From Clostridium akagii DSM 12554 (GTDB lineage: Bacteria > Bacillota > Clostridia > Clostridiales > Clostridiaceae), in contig NZ_JMLK01000014.1 in NCBI RefSeq assembly GCF_000686725.1, positions 79,471 through 143,470 of the forward strand: a stretch of DNA of 64,000 nucleotides, given 5' to 3'. Below the pieces are notes generated by a model. The model ran no database searches and was not told the origin of the DNA. It was given only the letters and a program-made list of their open reading frames with translations. Both the position numbers and the translations under genes were made by a program. Below are positions 35,936 to 45,227 of this stretch, one piece after another (the stretch's first letter is position 1; each line of letters starts with the position of its first letter).

Positions 35936-36733
35936 CTAATTTATCCTAGCAAAAGTTACCACTGCTGAATATCCGTCTGTAACAACTGTTGAGACATTTC
36001 CAGCGCTTCCATTCTGAAATTGGTATATGGAATTTGGGACGGTAACATTAATTATGGCTGTTCCAAAAACTACTGTATCACTACCATTTGCTATAGCTGA
36101 TGATGAAACAGCTTTAGACACTAACCCAATACTTGGAGATGTTTCTTTTAAGTTAACAATAATCTTCATTGCAGCTCCAGAACTATTTGATATTGCTACC
36201 CACCAATTTACTAGATATTGTCCCGCTGAAGCTATAGTGAAATTACCTGTGGCTGACGCGTAGGATACACCACTTGATAAATCTGTAATATTTAGCAATA
36301 TAGCATTCCCTGTAGTTATTGGCGCTGAATTCGTGTCATGAACCATAGCATAGGCATTAAATGATGTTCCATTTAAACTAAATCCAGTATCTTGCCAATA
36401 TGAATTTTCTAGTGGATACACAGGCGCAGGAGTAATTGCCGTATTATAACCAACTATAAAACTTGCAGGTATCGTTGCCGTGGTCCAACCAGCAGCCCAA
36501 GTTTGATTTGCTATACTGTTATTAGAAGCATATACAACAGTGCTTCCAGTTGAACTAGAATCTACTGCTATTAGACCTTTACCAGCTGTATTTTGAACTG
36601 AATTTCCGCTTACTTCTATAAAACTAAATATTGAATTATCAACATTATATAAAAGTACAGGTGCATTGCTTTCACTAATAGTTATATTATTATCTATAAA
36701 CAGTTGGAAATTAGAACCTACAAATTCTTCCAT
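35936..36733 (-). CDS. BclA-like spore-surface protein, 3' part after a frameshift
   Basis: Open frame of 265 codons that probably continues the collagen-like gene upstream. An in-frame extension TSFALKQLLL precedes its first ATG, with no ribosome site there. The first 90 residues are Asn/Ser/Val-rich and look like beta-helix or stalk (ISESNAPVLLYNVDNS). The last 150 residues (WQDTGFSLNGTSFNAYAM to VVTFARIN) resemble the C1q/TNF-like trimerisation head of BclA exosporium proteins. Alone it would lack the N-terminal targeting region. It could be translated only if the frame is restored or reinitiated. Confidence 0.7.
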   Translation of the reverse strand: MEEFVGSNFQLFIDNNITISESNAPVLLYNVDNSIFSFIEVSGNSVQNTAGKGLIAVDSSSTGSTVVYASNNSIANQTWAAGWTTATIPASFIVGYNTAITPAPVYPLENSYWQDTGFSLNGTSFNAYAMVHDTNSAPITTGNAILLNITDLSSGVSYASATGNFTIASAGQYLVNWWVAISNSSGAAMKIIVNLKETSPSIGLVSKAVSSSAIANGSDTVVFGTAIINVTVPNSIYQFQNGSAGNVSTVVTDGYSAVVTFARIN

Positions 36734-36747
36734 AAGTAACAGCTGTT

Positions 36748-37320
36748 TTAATGCAAAAGAAGTCTATCTCCATTATTTGCAGCTAATAACGCTGCGTCAA
36801 TGGTTAAATAAGTTTGCCCTGTACCAACAAGTAACGTGGCTCCTGTAGGTGGTGGGACTACTCTAACACTTGGTGGTATTGGTGAAGCTATTTTTACGTA
36901 TACCTCTCCAGTTGTGGTGTCAATATAAATGTCACCAATATTCCCTATTGCTAAGGTTGGTGCACCACTTCCTGATAAAACGGATGAACCATTTGTTCCT
37001 GCAGCCCCTCTAACACCTTGAGGTCCTTGATATCCTTGATACCCCTGATATCCTCTTGGTCCACGAGGTCCTTCCTGTCCTTCAGGTCCTAGCTGCAATG
37101 CTTTCCAACGTACTCCTGTATCTCGATATAAAATACCATAATTAGTATCTAAAAAAAGTCTTCCTTTTATCTCAGCTGGTGGTCTTTCATTAGTCGTTCC
37201 TTCCTGAATAGAAGGCGATCCTCCTGCATTAATTACAAATGTTGGGTCATTTTTATTGTTATCACTCTTAATACCTTTTTGATTTGTGCCATCTCCTGAA
37301 GTGCGTTTATCAATCTCCAT
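36748..37320 (-). CDS. Collagen-like (BclA-type) spore-surface protein, 5' part
   Basis: 190 codons: a polar N-terminus (TFVINAGGSPSIQEGTTN, RPPAEIKGRLFLDTNYG), then a short collagen stretch of Gly-X-Y triplets (GPEGQEGPRGPRGYQGYQG onward, residues about 78-110), then GDIYIDTTTGEVYVK and the start of a repeat domain (TIDAALLAANNGDRLLL) that stops abruptly at TAA. The abrupt end and the matching frame just after it point to a one-base loss near the A4 run at 36755-36758. Upstream, CATATTATA at 37358-37350 fits a sigma-K -10 box, but no well-spaced -35 was found. Confidence 0.8.
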   Translation of the reverse strand: MEIDKRTSGDGTNQKGIKSDNNKNDPTFVINAGGSPSIQEGTTNERPPAEIKGRLFLDTNYGILYRDTGVRWKALQLGPEGQEGPRGPRGYQGYQGYQGPQGVRGAAGTNGSSVLSGSGAPTLAIGNIGDIYIDTTTGEVYVKIASPIPPSVRVVPPPTGATLLVGTGQTYLTIDAALLAANNGDRLLLH

Positions 37321-37478
37321 ATCTTAACTCCATATTATAATTATTTTATTATAATATGTGAGTTAGCCACCTGATTTGTGTATAAATTAATTCGTTATCA
37401 TTTGAGCATTAGGGTAAATTGTATCTAATAGAACAATGAAATTGTATTTATTGTTCTTACCTGTTTCACAAAAAAACA

Positions 37479-37511
37479 AAAACTCTTACCATGTTTCTAG
37501 GTAAGAGTTTT
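37479..37511. terminator. Terminator of the flavin-binding protein gene
   Basis: Perfect 12-bp stem AAAACTCTTACC (37479-37490 with 37500-37511), 9-nt loop. Long T runs follow on both strands; the gene it ends is the minus-strand one at 37559. Confidence 0.85.
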
Positions 37512-37558
37512 TTCATTATAATCATATATGAAATTGTGTTCCAAATTTTAATATAAAA

Positions 37559-37963
37559 TTAGAATTTTATAACTTCTATAGGACCATAACCTTTATTTAT
37601 TTTGAATTCACCTGCTTCGATGTAAAAAAGCTCAAATACAGGATTTGTTGCTGTTTTATATATATCTTGAACACCTTTAGAAATTTTAGAAAATACATCT
37701 GCCTTCTCTGCTGCATCTGTAATAAACACAGCTTTCCCTGACAGCCTAACATTATAGCCTTCACTTACTCCTGCGAATGCTACTTGTGGGTTTGCTTTGA
37801 TTTGCTTATATACTTCTTTTATATTTCCCGTTCCAAAATAGAATTTATTTCCTTCTGAATATTGAAACTGCCAACCTCTAATCTCAAGTTGTTCACCATT
37901 TGTTGTTGCAAAATAACCAATTGTACCTGGCTTAAAAATCTCTTTAACTTCTTCTAAATTCAT
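37559..37963 (-). CDS. Pyridoxamine 5'-phosphate oxidase-like flavin-binding protein
   Basis: Split-barrel FMN-binding protein of 134 residues: GTIGYFATTNGEQLEIRGWQ at the N-terminus, KFYFGTGNIKEVYKQIKANP (flavin phosphate contact region), VAFAGVSEGYNVRLSGKAV, and a C-terminal FKINKGYGPIEVIKF. Such small proteins are seldom true PdxH enzymes; many bind F420, FMN or heme and reduce xenobiotics. GGAGGCG is 6-7 nt before the ATG. It is controlled by a consensus promoter flanked by two MarR operators and lies downstream of the marR gene. Confidence 0.88.
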   Translation of the reverse strand: MNLEEVKEIFKPGTIGYFATTNGEQLEIRGWQFQYSEGNKFYFGTGNIKEVYKQIKANPQVAFAGVSEGYNVRLSGKAVFITDAAEKADVFSKISKGVQDIYKTATNPVFELFYIEAGEFKINKGYGPIEVIKF

Positions 37964-37982
37964 AAACTCGCCTCCAAAATGT

Positions 37983-38031
37983 ATTTTGATATCAAAGTAA
38001 TTATAATTGAAAAATACTTTGATGTCAAAGT
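37983..38031 (-). promoter_or_regulatory. Consensus promoter with two MarR operators (flavin-protein gene)
   Basis: Minus-strand TTGACA (38028-38023), 17-nt spacer, TATAAT (38005-38000): a perfect consensus promoter. Operator ACTTTGATGTCAAAGT (38016-38031) covers the -35 box, and a second copy with one arm mismatch (37983-37998) covers the transcription start. Both match the copy in front of the adjacent marR gene. Strong promoter plus double operator implies tight repression with a large induction range. Confidence 0.8.
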
Positions 38032-38056
38032 GTTTTTCAAAAAAATATAGATAATA

Positions 38057-38479
38057 TTAAAAATTATCATATATTCTTTCTAGAGTTTTGAGAAATGCTT
38101 CCTTCTCTTTTTCAGTAATCCCCCTATATTCTTTTTCATATAGCTTTTCTGAAATTTTCACAAAATTCGGCTCTAACTCCTTTCCTTTTTCAGTAAGGTA
38201 AGTAATGGTAGACCTATTATCCACTGGGTCTTTTTTAAATGAAACATAGCCCAGCTTTGTTAATTTACATATTAAAGCGGTTACCGTAGACCTATCTTTA
38301 TTGATATGATTTGAAATTTCCGTCATTGTGCATTCCCCGTACTTAAATAACGCTGCTAAAATATCTCCATGAGATGGTGCTATATCTGTGACCCCTATGT
38401 CCTTTAACTCTTTCAATAAAAAATCATTTGCTCGTTTTCTAATTCTTCCGATTGTCTTAATACTATTATCAATTTTCAT
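38057..38479 (-). CDS. MarR-family repressor
   Basis: Winged-helix regulator of 140 residues: PSHGDILAALFKYGECTMTE, recognition helix KDRSTVTALICKLTKLGYVS, wing KDPVDNRSTITYLTEKG, and helical dimer ends. The start chosen is ATG 38479. The longer frame to 38527 would begin upstream of a consensus -35 box. The ATG lies only 6 nt after TATAAT, so the mRNA is probably leaderless or nearly so. It represses itself and the flavin-protein gene through ACTTTGATATCAAAGT-type sites. No effector can be inferred. Confidence 0.88.
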   Translation of the reverse strand: MKIDNSIKTIGRIRKRANDFLLKELKDIGVTDIAPSHGDILAALFKYGECTMTEISNHINKDRSTVTALICKLTKLGYVSFKKDPVDNRSTITYLTEKGKELEPNFVKISEKLYEKEYRGITEKEKEAFLKTLERIYDNF

Positions 38480-38485
38480 ACCTCG

Positions 38486-38514
38486 ATTATACTTTGATAT
38501 AAAAGTATTGTCAA
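38486..38514 (-). promoter_or_regulatory. marR promoter with operator in the spacer
   Basis: TTGACA (38514-38509), 17 nt, TATAAT (38491-38486). The 17-nt spacer contains ACTTTGATATAAAAGT (38491-38506 on the plus strand), a third operator copy. Expected start of transcription falls at or next to the A of the marR ATG (38479). Confidence 0.75.
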
Positions 38515-38541
38515 TGGCAGTTATCACTTGCCTATGCTCTT

Positions 38542-39843
38542 CTATGAAGTGATTATTTCATGAATTAATACTGGTTTTTGGGCATGGTCACTAATAGTAA
38601 TATTTTCATATATTTTAGCTATTACCTCATTTACATCTTCTCTATTTGAATAAATAGTTACAAGGGTATCACCCTTTTCTACCTTGTACCCTACTTTTTT
38701 ACGTAACATAAGTCCCACTGCTAAATCAATTTTATCATCTTTTGTAGCCCGTCCTGCTCCTAAAATCATTGCTGCAATACCTATCTCATCAGCTACAATG
38801 TTTGAAACAAAACCGCCCTTTAAGGCTGGAACATCAATTTTATATTTTGCTTGTGGTAATTTTTCTGGATTATCTACGATTGATGAATCTCCACCTTGGT
38901 TTTTAAGAAATACTTTGAATTTATCTAGAGCTTTACCATTTTTTATTACTTGGACAAGCATTTTTCTTGCTTCTTCTAATGTTTTTGCTTTTTTAGCTAG
39001 CACAACCATTTGACTTCCAAGAGTTAGAACAAGTTCTGTTAAGTCTTCTGGTCCTTCTCCTTTTAATGTATCAATGGCTTCTTTTACCTCTAGTGCATTT
39101 CCAATGGCAAAACCTAGTGGCTGTGACATATCAGAAATTATGGCCATAGTGTTTCTACCTACATCATTACCTATCTTAACCATAGCATGTGCTAATTTTT
39201 CTGCATCTTTATCTGTTTTCATAAAAGCTCCGACACCTGTTTTAACATCTAGTACTATGGCATTAGCCCCTGCTGCAATTTTTTTGCTCATAATAGAACT
39301 GGCAATTAATGGTATCGATTCTACAGTTCCAGTTACATCACGAAGAGCATACAATTTTTTGTCTGCAGGCGTTAAATTTCCCGTTTGCCCAATAACAGCA
39401 ACTTTATCGCGATTAACTAAATCTATAAATTCACTTTTTGTAATTTCTACATGGAAACCAGGAACTGATTCTAATTTATCAATAGTTCCACCTGTATGTC
39501 CAAGACCTCTTCCAGACATTTTAGCCACGGGTATATCAAGTGCAGCAACAAGAGGTGCTAATACAAGTGTAGTTGTATCTCCAACTCCACCAGTTGAATG
39601 TTTATCAACTTTTATGCCATGAATTGCTGACAAATCAATAGTTTCGCCAGAGTTCACCATTGCCATAGTAAGATCAGCTCTTTCACGATTATTCATGTCT
39701 TGAAAAAAAATCGCCATTGCTAGTGCACTTGCTTGATAATCAGGAATTATTCCTTTAGTGTAACCTTCTATAAAAAAGTTAATTTCTTCTGTAGTTAACT
39801 CTTTACCATCACGTTTTTTTGAAATTACATCTACCATTCTCAT
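38542..39843 (-). CDS. pdp: Pyrimidine-nucleoside phosphorylase
   Basis: Phosphorolytic enzyme of 433 residues that converts thymidine, deoxyuridine or uridine to base and (deoxy)ribose-1-phosphate. Family signature [20 protein letters not shown] is present (split: [17 protein letters not shown]), preceded by [14 protein letters not shown] and followed by [21 protein letters not shown]. Length fits firmicute Pdp and is slightly shorter than E. coli DeoA. GAGGTG lies 8 nt before the ATG. Last gene of deoR-deoC-deoB-pdp, 14 nt after deoB. Confidence 0.96.
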   Translation of the reverse strand: MRMVDVISKKRDGKELTTEEINFFIEGYTKGIIPDYQASALAMAIFFQDMNNRERADLTMAMVNSGETIDLSAIHGIKVDKHSTGGVGDTTTLVLAPLVAALDIPVAKMSGRGLGHTGGTIDKLESVPGFHVEITKSEFIDLVNRDKVAVIGQTGNLTPADKKLYALRDVTGTVESIPLIASSIMSKKIAAGANAIVLDVKTGVGAFMKTDKDAEKLAHAMVKIGNDVGRNTMAIISDMSQPLGFAIGNALEVKEAIDTLKGEGPEDLTELVLTLGSQMVVLAKKAKTLEEARKMLVQVIKNGKALDKFKVFLKNQGGDSSIVDNPEKLPQAKYKIDVPALKGGFVSNIVADEIGIAAMILGAGRATKDDKIDLAVGLMLRKKVGYKVEKGDTLVTIYSNREDVNEVIAKIYENITISDHAQKPVLIHEIITS

Positions 39844-39857
39844 AATTTATCACCTCT

Positions 39858-41039
39858 TTACTTTAACTTTTCTAAAAAGCTTTCTCCGTACTCTGGCATT
39901 TTAACCTTAAAATTATCCGCAACTGTTGCTCCGAGATCTGCAAATGTTTTGCATGTGCCTAGATCATTTCCTTTTTTAAATCGTTTTGAATAAGCAATTA
40001 ATGGAACAAATTCTCTTGTATGATCTGTTCCATGATATGTTGGATCATTCCCATGGTCTGCTGTAATTAGTAATAAATCATCTTCCTGCATTTTTTCAAA
40101 AACTTCTGATAATCTTTTATCAAATGCTTCTAATGCATCTCCATATCCCATTGGGTCACGACGATGTCCAAAGTTTGCATCAAAGTCAACTAGGTTAAGA
40201 AAACTAATACCATGGAAATCCTCATCTATTACTTCTATTAATTTATCCATACCATCTTCATTAGATACTGTCCTAATTGCCCTTGTGACACCCTCTCCAT
40301 TAAATATATCCGATATTTTCCCAATTGCAATAGAGTCAAGTTTTGCCTGCTGCACATAATTCATTACTGTTTCCCCAAAAGGTTTTAAGGCATAGTCATG
40401 ACGATTAGACGTTCTCTTAAATGTATCTGCAGTTTTACCTACAAATGGTCTAGCTATAATTCTCCCTAATGTATATGGTTCCTTTAATGTTATATCACGG
40501 CAATACTGACAGATTCTATATAATTCATCTAAAGGTATAATTTCTTCATTTGCAGCAATTTGCATTACAGGGTCTGCTGATGTATAAACTATTAAATCTC
40601 CTGTAGATAGCTGTTTTTCACCAAGTTCTTTTATAATTTCTGTTCCACTGGCAGGTTTGTTTCCAATAACCTTTCTACCAGAGAAATCTTCTATTTTTTT
40701 AATTAATTCTTCGGGAAAGCCATCTGGAAAAACGCGAAAAGGTTCATCAATATAAAGCCCCATCATCTCCCAATGCCCGGTCATTGTATCTTTTCCACAA
40801 GAAGCCTCTTGCATTTTTGCAAAATAAGCTTTGGGATGAGCAGCTTTTTCAATGCCTTTAATAGGGTAAATGTTTGATAATCCTAGTGAGGACATATTAG
40901 GCATATTTAAACCATTTTTCTTTTCAGCAATATGCGCTAATGTATTAACATCAAAATCACCAAAATCCTTTGAATCCGGTGCTTCTCCAATTCCTACTGA
41001 ATCCATAACAATAATATGTATCCTTTTAAAAGCTTTCAT
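39858..41039 (-). CDS. deoB: Phosphopentomutase
   Basis: Alkaline-phosphatase-superfamily enzyme of 393 residues that interconverts (deoxy)ribose 1- and 5-phosphates. Metal ligands and the phosphate acceptor are seen in [25 protein letters not shown] (phosphothreonine), [14 protein letters not shown] and [19 protein letters not shown]. Full length with all motifs intact. AAAGGAGAAG lies just before the ATG. It links Pdp to DeoC in deoxynucleoside catabolism. Confidence 0.97.
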   Translation of the reverse strand: MKAFKRIHIIVMDSVGIGEAPDSKDFGDFDVNTLAHIAEKKNGLNMPNMSSLGLSNIYPIKGIEKAAHPKAYFAKMQEASCGKDTMTGHWEMMGLYIDEPFRVFPDGFPEELIKKIEDFSGRKVIGNKPASGTEIIKELGEKQLSTGDLIVYTSADPVMQIAANEEIIPLDELYRICQYCRDITLKEPYTLGRIIARPFVGKTADTFKRTSNRHDYALKPFGETVMNYVQQAKLDSIAIGKISDIFNGEGVTRAIRTVSNEDGMDKLIEVIDEDFHGISFLNLVDFDANFGHRRDPMGYGDALEAFDKRLSEVFEKMQEDDLLLITADHGNDPTYHGTDHTREFVPLIAYSKRFKKGNDLGTCKTFADLGATVADNFKVKMPEYGESFLEKLK

Positions 41040-41058
41040 TTTTCTCTTCTCCTTTTGT

Positions 41059-41706
41059 TTACTCCTCTGAAATAATTGCTATACCTGCACTTGCACCAAT
41101 ACGAGTTGCACCTGCTTCTATCATTTCCATAGCCTCTTCTTTAGTATGAATACCACCTGAGGCTTTAATGCCCATGTCTTTACCTACTGTTTTCCTCATT
41201 AATTCAATATCAGTAGCAGTTGCTCCACCTTTTGAAAATCCTGTTGAAGTTTTTACAAAATCTGCACCTGCTCTTTTAGCTAACTCACAAGCTTTTATTT
41301 TTTCTTCTTCTGTTAAAAGACAAGTTTCAATAATAACTTTAACTAACGCTTTGCCTTTTGCAACTGCAACAATAGCTTTAATATCTTGTTCTACGTAAAT
41401 ATAGTTTTTATCCTTTAAATCTCCAATACTAATAACCATATCAACTTCTGTTGCCCCATTTTTAATGGCTCCCTTTGCTTCAAAAGCTTTGGTTTTAGTT
41501 GTGGTGGCTCCAAGTGGAAATCCTATAACAACACATACACTAACCCCACTATCTTTTAATTCCTGAGTTACAAGTTTTGTCCATCTTGGATTAACACAAA
41601 CAGATGCAAACCCATATTTTTTTGCCTCATCTGTTAATTTTAAAATTTGTTCTTTTGTTGCATCTGGCTTAAGTTCAGTATGATCAATCATTTTAGCTAT
41701 ATTCAT
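41059..41706 (-). CDS. deoC: Deoxyribose-phosphate aldolase
   Basis: Class I aldolase of 215 residues cleaving 2-deoxyribose 5-phosphate to glyceraldehyde 3-phosphate and acetaldehyde. Starts [18 protein letters not shown]; the proton-relay Lys is in [11 protein letters not shown] and the Schiff-base Lys in [15 protein letters not shown]; the C-terminal phosphate site is [12 protein letters not shown] and [11 protein letters not shown] 41706 has AAGGAG 8 nt upstream. First enzyme gene after deoR. Confidence 0.97.
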   Translation of the reverse strand: MNIAKMIDHTELKPDATKEQILKLTDEAKKYGFASVCVNPRWTKLVTQELKDSGVSVCVVIGFPLGATTTKTKAFEAKGAIKNGATEVDMVISIGDLKDKNYIYVEQDIKAIVAVAKGKALVKVIIETCLLTEEEKIKACELAKRAGADFVKTSTGFSKGGATATDIELMRKTVGKDMGIKASGGIHTKEEAMEMIEAGATRIGASAGIAIISEE

Positions 41707-41794
41707 TATAAATCTCCTTCTCAACGTTTTTATAATTTTATAATAATGCTTTCTTGAACCTTTGTAAAGTTACAATTGAAATTATGTTCTTATA

Positions 41795-42730
41795 TTAATC
41801 TAAAAGCCTTTTTGCAGTATATTGATCCGTGATTAATATATTGGCAATCTTAGCTTTTAATGCTGCACGAATTGCTCTTATTTTATGTTCACCGCCTGCA
41901 ACTAAAATAGATTTTTCTTTTTGCTTGAGCTCATCTATAGATATTCCTATAGTACGATTGTCAATCTGAAAATTACAGATGTCCCCATTTTCATTAAAAA
42001 ATCGGGAACAAATATCGCCTACGCTTTTTTCTTTTAAGATCTTTTTCTCTGATTCACTTAGGTAGCCTAAGCGGAAAAGTAGTGCTTCATCTCTAACACT
42101 ACCAACTGTGAAAACAGCTATATTAGCTTGACTTCCCATTTCAATTGTACTTTTAATATGGCGGTCTTCTTCTACCATTTGCCGTACAATGGCATTATCA
42201 AAAATTACTGGCAGTGGTAAATACCTTGGAACTGTTTCAAAAGCTTCAGCAAAAAGACTGATTGTTTCCGATGCATAGGTATTAACCTTCGAATGGCTGA
42301 TTCCACCCTTTAGCTGAACTACCTCAACACCTTTAACACTTTGGCGGGTAAGTTTTTTTGCAACTTCATACATTGTAGTTCCCCAACTTACTCCAACAAT
42401 ATCCCCATTTTTTATGGTTTGTTCTAAATATTCTGCCGCTTCTTTACTTATATATTCTCTACTAGAAACATAATCATCCTTTGATGAAAAAACAACACGA
42501 ATATCTGTTAATCCATATTTTCCTTTTAAGTTATCAGCTAATCTATCTAAATCAGCAAATGGATCAATAATATTAATTTTAACATACCCTTTTTCTTTGG
42601 CATACTGAAGAAGTCTTGATACAGTTGGTCTTGATACACTAAGTTGTGATGCAATCTCCTGTTGACTATAATCTGACTGGTAATAAAGTTTCGCCACTTC
42701 AACACTTAATTTTTGTTTATCATTGTCCAC
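41795..42730 (-). CDS. deoR: DeoR repressor (SorC family) of the deo operon
   Basis: Sugar-responsive regulator of 311 residues. The N-terminal HTH is YSQQEIASQLSVSRPTVSRLL; the remainder is a SorC sugar-phosphate-binding domain (VGVSWGTTMYEVAKKL, VVQLKGGISHSKVN, VAGGEHKIRAIRAAL). This is the Bacillus DeoR type, released by deoxyribose-5-phosphate. It sits 88 nt upstream of deoC in the same direction, matching the Bacillus operon logic. Confidence 0.92.
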   Translation of the reverse strand: MDNDKQKLSVEVAKLYYQSDYSQQEIASQLSVSRPTVSRLLQYAKEKGYVKINIIDPFADLDRLADNLKGKYGLTDIRVVFSSKDDYVSSREYISKEAAEYLEQTIKNGDIVGVSWGTTMYEVAKKLTRQSVKGVEVVQLKGGISHSKVNTYASETISLFAEAFETVPRYLPLPVIFDNAIVRQMVEEDRHIKSTIEMGSQANIAVFTVGSVRDEALLFRLGYLSESEKKILKEKSVGDICSRFFNENGDICNFQIDNRTIGISIDELKQKEKSILVAGGEHKIRAIRAALKAKIANILITDQYTAKRLLD

Positions 42731-42910
42731 AAATTTTCACTTCCTCTTACTATTAAACATATTATATAATGATTTACTTTACAAAGCAAAATACGTGGTA
42801 GTATGGTTAATAATATTTTACTCTGTTTACACATTGTTTACTTGCTAATCACTTAGTTGTCATTTCACAGTAGTAAACTTATATATGTGATTAAATAAAT
42901 TTTATTATCA

Positions 42911-42963
42911 CATAATAAAAATAATAAAAATAATAAAAACAATAAATATAATAAAAATAATAA
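42911..42963. repeat. Low-complexity ATAATAAAA repeat
   Basis: About 53 nt of imperfect ATAATAAAA units just before the dehydrogenase gene, in the 250-nt divergent region between deoR and the plus-strand gene. It may act as an A-rich upstream element; a weak TGTGAT/ATCACA dyad precedes it. Confidence 0.5.
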
Positions 42964-42980
42964 GAACGAGGTCCTGAAAA

Positions 42981-44288
42981 ATGTCAAAAAGAATAGCAGT
43001 AGTTGGAACAGGTTATGTTGGTTTAATAGCGGCAATTGGGTTTTCAGATTTTGGTAATCAAGTTATAGGTGTGGACATTGATAAAGAAAAAATTGATAAT
43101 CTTAATAAGGGTATATCTCCAATTTATGAGCAGGGTGTTTATGATTATTTAGATAGGAACTTAAAGAGTAAAAGATTACGCTTCAGCTCAAATATTGATG
43201 AATCTATGAGACAATCAGAAGTAATATTTATAGGAGTTGGAACCCCACCAAAAGGTGATGGCGAAGCGGATTTGTCTCAAGTAAAAAGTGTAGTTAAAAC
43301 AATTTGTAAAAATTTAAATGGTTACAAAGTTATTGTCCTTAAATCCACGGTACCTATTGGAACAAATAGATGGGTAAGAGATTACATAAAAAAAGAGACT
43401 AATTCAGACAATTTTGATGTTGTCTCAAATCCAGAATTTCTAAGAGAAGGTAAAGCTATAACTGATTTCTTTCATCCAGATAGAGTTGTCGTAGGCTATG
43501 AATCAGAAAAATCCAAAGAAATAATAAAGGATATTTACAGATCTTTATACTTAATTGAGACACCTTTTGTTTGGTGTAACTATGAAACTGCAGAGCTTAT
43601 AAAATATGCTAATAATGCGTATTTAGCTACAAAGATTACATTTATAAATCAGATAGCAAACCTTTCTGAAACTATTGGAGCTGATGTTAAGCTGGTTGCA
43701 AAAGCTATGGGAATGGATGGCAGAATCAATTCGAAATTTTTACATCCAGGCGCTGGTTATGGCGGAAGTTGCTTCCCAAAAGATACTAATGCACTGGCTA
43801 AAATCGGTGATAATTATGGAGTTGACATGAGTCTAGTCAAAGAAGTTATACATTCAAATGAATTACAAAAAACTAGAATGGTAAAAAAATTACAAGGCTT
43901 AACTGGAGATCTAAATAACAAATGTATTGCTGTACTTGGGCTCTCCTTTAAACCTGAAACAGATGACATGAGGGAATCACCTGCTATTTCAATAATAAAA
44001 GATTTGATTAAAAACAATTCAGTTATTAAGGTACATGATCCAAAAGCAATGGATAATGCAAAAAAAATATTTGGTGAAAAACTCATATACTGTGATACCG
44101 CATTAGATACTGTAAAAAATGCTGATGCTTTAATATTAGTCACTGATTGGAATGAATACAGAAGTTTAGATTTAAATACTGTAGGAAACTTAATGAAGAA
44201 CAAAATAATTCTAGATACAAGAAATATGCTGGAGCCTGAAGATGCTAAAAGCTTAGGATTTATCTATGAAGGCGTAGGGCGAAAGTAG
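42981..44288 (+). CDS. UDP-glucose 6-dehydrogenase family enzyme
   Basis: NAD-dependent sugar-nucleotide dehydrogenase of 435 residues producing a UDP-uronic acid for surface polysaccharides. The Rossmann start is GTGYVGLIAAIGFSDFG with VDIDKEKI, then GTPPKGDGEADLS, STVPIGTNRW, NPEFLREGKAITDFFHPDR, the catalytic cysteine in GAGYGGSCFPKDTNAL and SFKPETDDMRESPA. UDP-glucose is the likely substrate, but UDP-ManNAc or UDP-GlcNAc dehydrogenases share these motifs. GAGGT precedes the ATG by about 9 nt. Its 3' end overlaps the converging membrane-protein gene by 36 bp. Confidence 0.9.
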   Translation: MSKRIAVVGTGYVGLIAAIGFSDFGNQVIGVDIDKEKIDNLNKGISPIYEQGVYDYLDRNLKSKRLRFSSNIDESMRQSEVIFIGVGTPPKGDGEADLSQVKSVVKTICKNLNGYKVIVLKSTVPIGTNRWVRDYIKKETNSDNFDVVSNPEFLREGKAITDFFHPDRVVVGYESEKSKEIIKDIYRSLYLIETPFVWCNYETAELIKYANNAYLATKITFINQIANLSETIGADVKLVAKAMGMDGRINSKFLHPGAGYGGSCFPKDTNALAKIGDNYGVDMSLVKEVIHSNELQKTRMVKKLQGLTGDLNNKCIAVLGLSFKPETDDMRESPAISIIKDLIKNNSVIKVHDPKAMDNAKKIFGEKLIYCDTALDTVKNADALILVTDWNEYRSLDLNTVGNLMKNKIILDTRNMLEPEDAKSLGFIYEGVGRK

Positions 44289-45182
44289 AAATGCTAGAAT
44301 ATCACCTACCGTTGATGTTATTCTTAGCAATATTGCTGCCAATAAAACTAAATTATTCGTAAATATAGGTCCTAGCATCAAAAGCATTATTGATTCCCTT
44401 ATACCAATACCACCAGGTGCACCAGGTACTACAAAACCTAGCACCCATGAAATTGTATAACCTGAAATTATTATGAGACTTATTGGTAGTGAAATACTTG
44501 CACCAAGAACTAGTTGTAAAATCAAAACTAAAAAGATTCCTGGAATTATTAGTGTTATGCTATAAATGCAGAACAGTTTGCATAAAAGCACCAAAAAGCC
44601 TTTTGTAAAAAAGTGTTTGTAATTTTTTATAATTGTGCTCTTAGTAATCAAAAGCCAAATAACAACTGTTACTATTATTATCACTACTATTACAATGCCA
44701 TAAAGCATACTAGGATGTATTTTATAAAACACATCTTTTAGTATGCTTTTAAAGCTTTTCATGGCAAATATAAGTGACAGAATACAATCTGTAGCTAGTA
44801 ACATACCTATCTCTATAATACTGCAAAAGGTTATGTCTAATTGTTTAAATCCAAGCTTCCCTGCTAATATATTTCTTCCTGCAAACTGCATTACATTCCC
44901 TGGTACATACTTACCGATATTGGACTTTGAATAAACAGTTAAAATTTCATGGAACGGAATTTTTCCTTTGTTTATAAATTCTAATGTGGTTTTCCAGGCA
45001 TAGGATGAAATATAAACTATTGCTACATATCCAATAGATAAAAGTACTCCTAGCACTATGGCAGAAATAGGACTCTTTATATATTTAACATCTATTTTCA
45101 TAGACATAAATGCTTTCACAATAAAAATAAATGCTATAAAAGTAATAGCATATCCTGCATATTTAAAAATTTTATTATTCAC
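44253..45182 (-). CDS. Flippase-like membrane protein (LPG synthase TM / UPF0104 family)
   Basis: Polytopic membrane protein of 309 residues with about eight spans. Family motifs include YSKSNIGKYVPGNVMQFAGR and the C-terminal GFVVPGAPGGIGIRESIM, which match the membrane (flippase-like) portion of MprF/AglD/YbhN proteins without the aminoacyl-transferase domain. It probably helps move a lipid-linked sugar or phospholipid. Last gene of the glycan cluster. Its stop lies inside the 3' end of the converging dehydrogenase gene. Confidence 0.85.
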   Translation of the reverse strand: MNNKIFKYAGYAITFIAFIFIVKAFMSMKIDVKYIKSPISAIVLGVLLSIGYVAIVYISSYAWKTTLEFINKGKIPFHEILTVYSKSNIGKYVPGNVMQFAGRNILAGKLGFKQLDITFCSIIEIGMLLATDCILSLIFAMKSFKSILKDVFYKIHPSMLYGIVIVVIIIVTVVIWLLITKSTIIKNYKHFFTKGFLVLLCKLFCIYSITLIIPGIFLVLILQLVLGASISLPISLIIISGYTISWVLGFVVPGAPGGIGIRESIMLLMLGPIFTNNLVLLAAILLRITSTVGDILAFLLSPYAFIDKS

Positions 45183-45227
45183 CCTTAGCTCACTCCTTGC
45201 ATGTGGATTCTTATTATTAGTATTTTT

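Noticed and set aside
37559..37963. Pyridoxamine phosphate oxidase (PdxH) function
   Set aside because: The protein is only 134 residues and lacks the C-terminal substrate-binding part of PdxH; only the flavin-binding fold is supported.
39074..39622. 182-codon plus-strand frame inside pdp
   Set aside because: Composition (Ser, Ala, Thr, Pro rich) is typical of an antisense shadow and it covers conserved Pdp motifs on the other strand.
42911..42963. CRISPR-like or tandem-repeat array
   Set aside because: The units are short, imperfect A/T tracts without spacers; it is simple low-complexity sequence.
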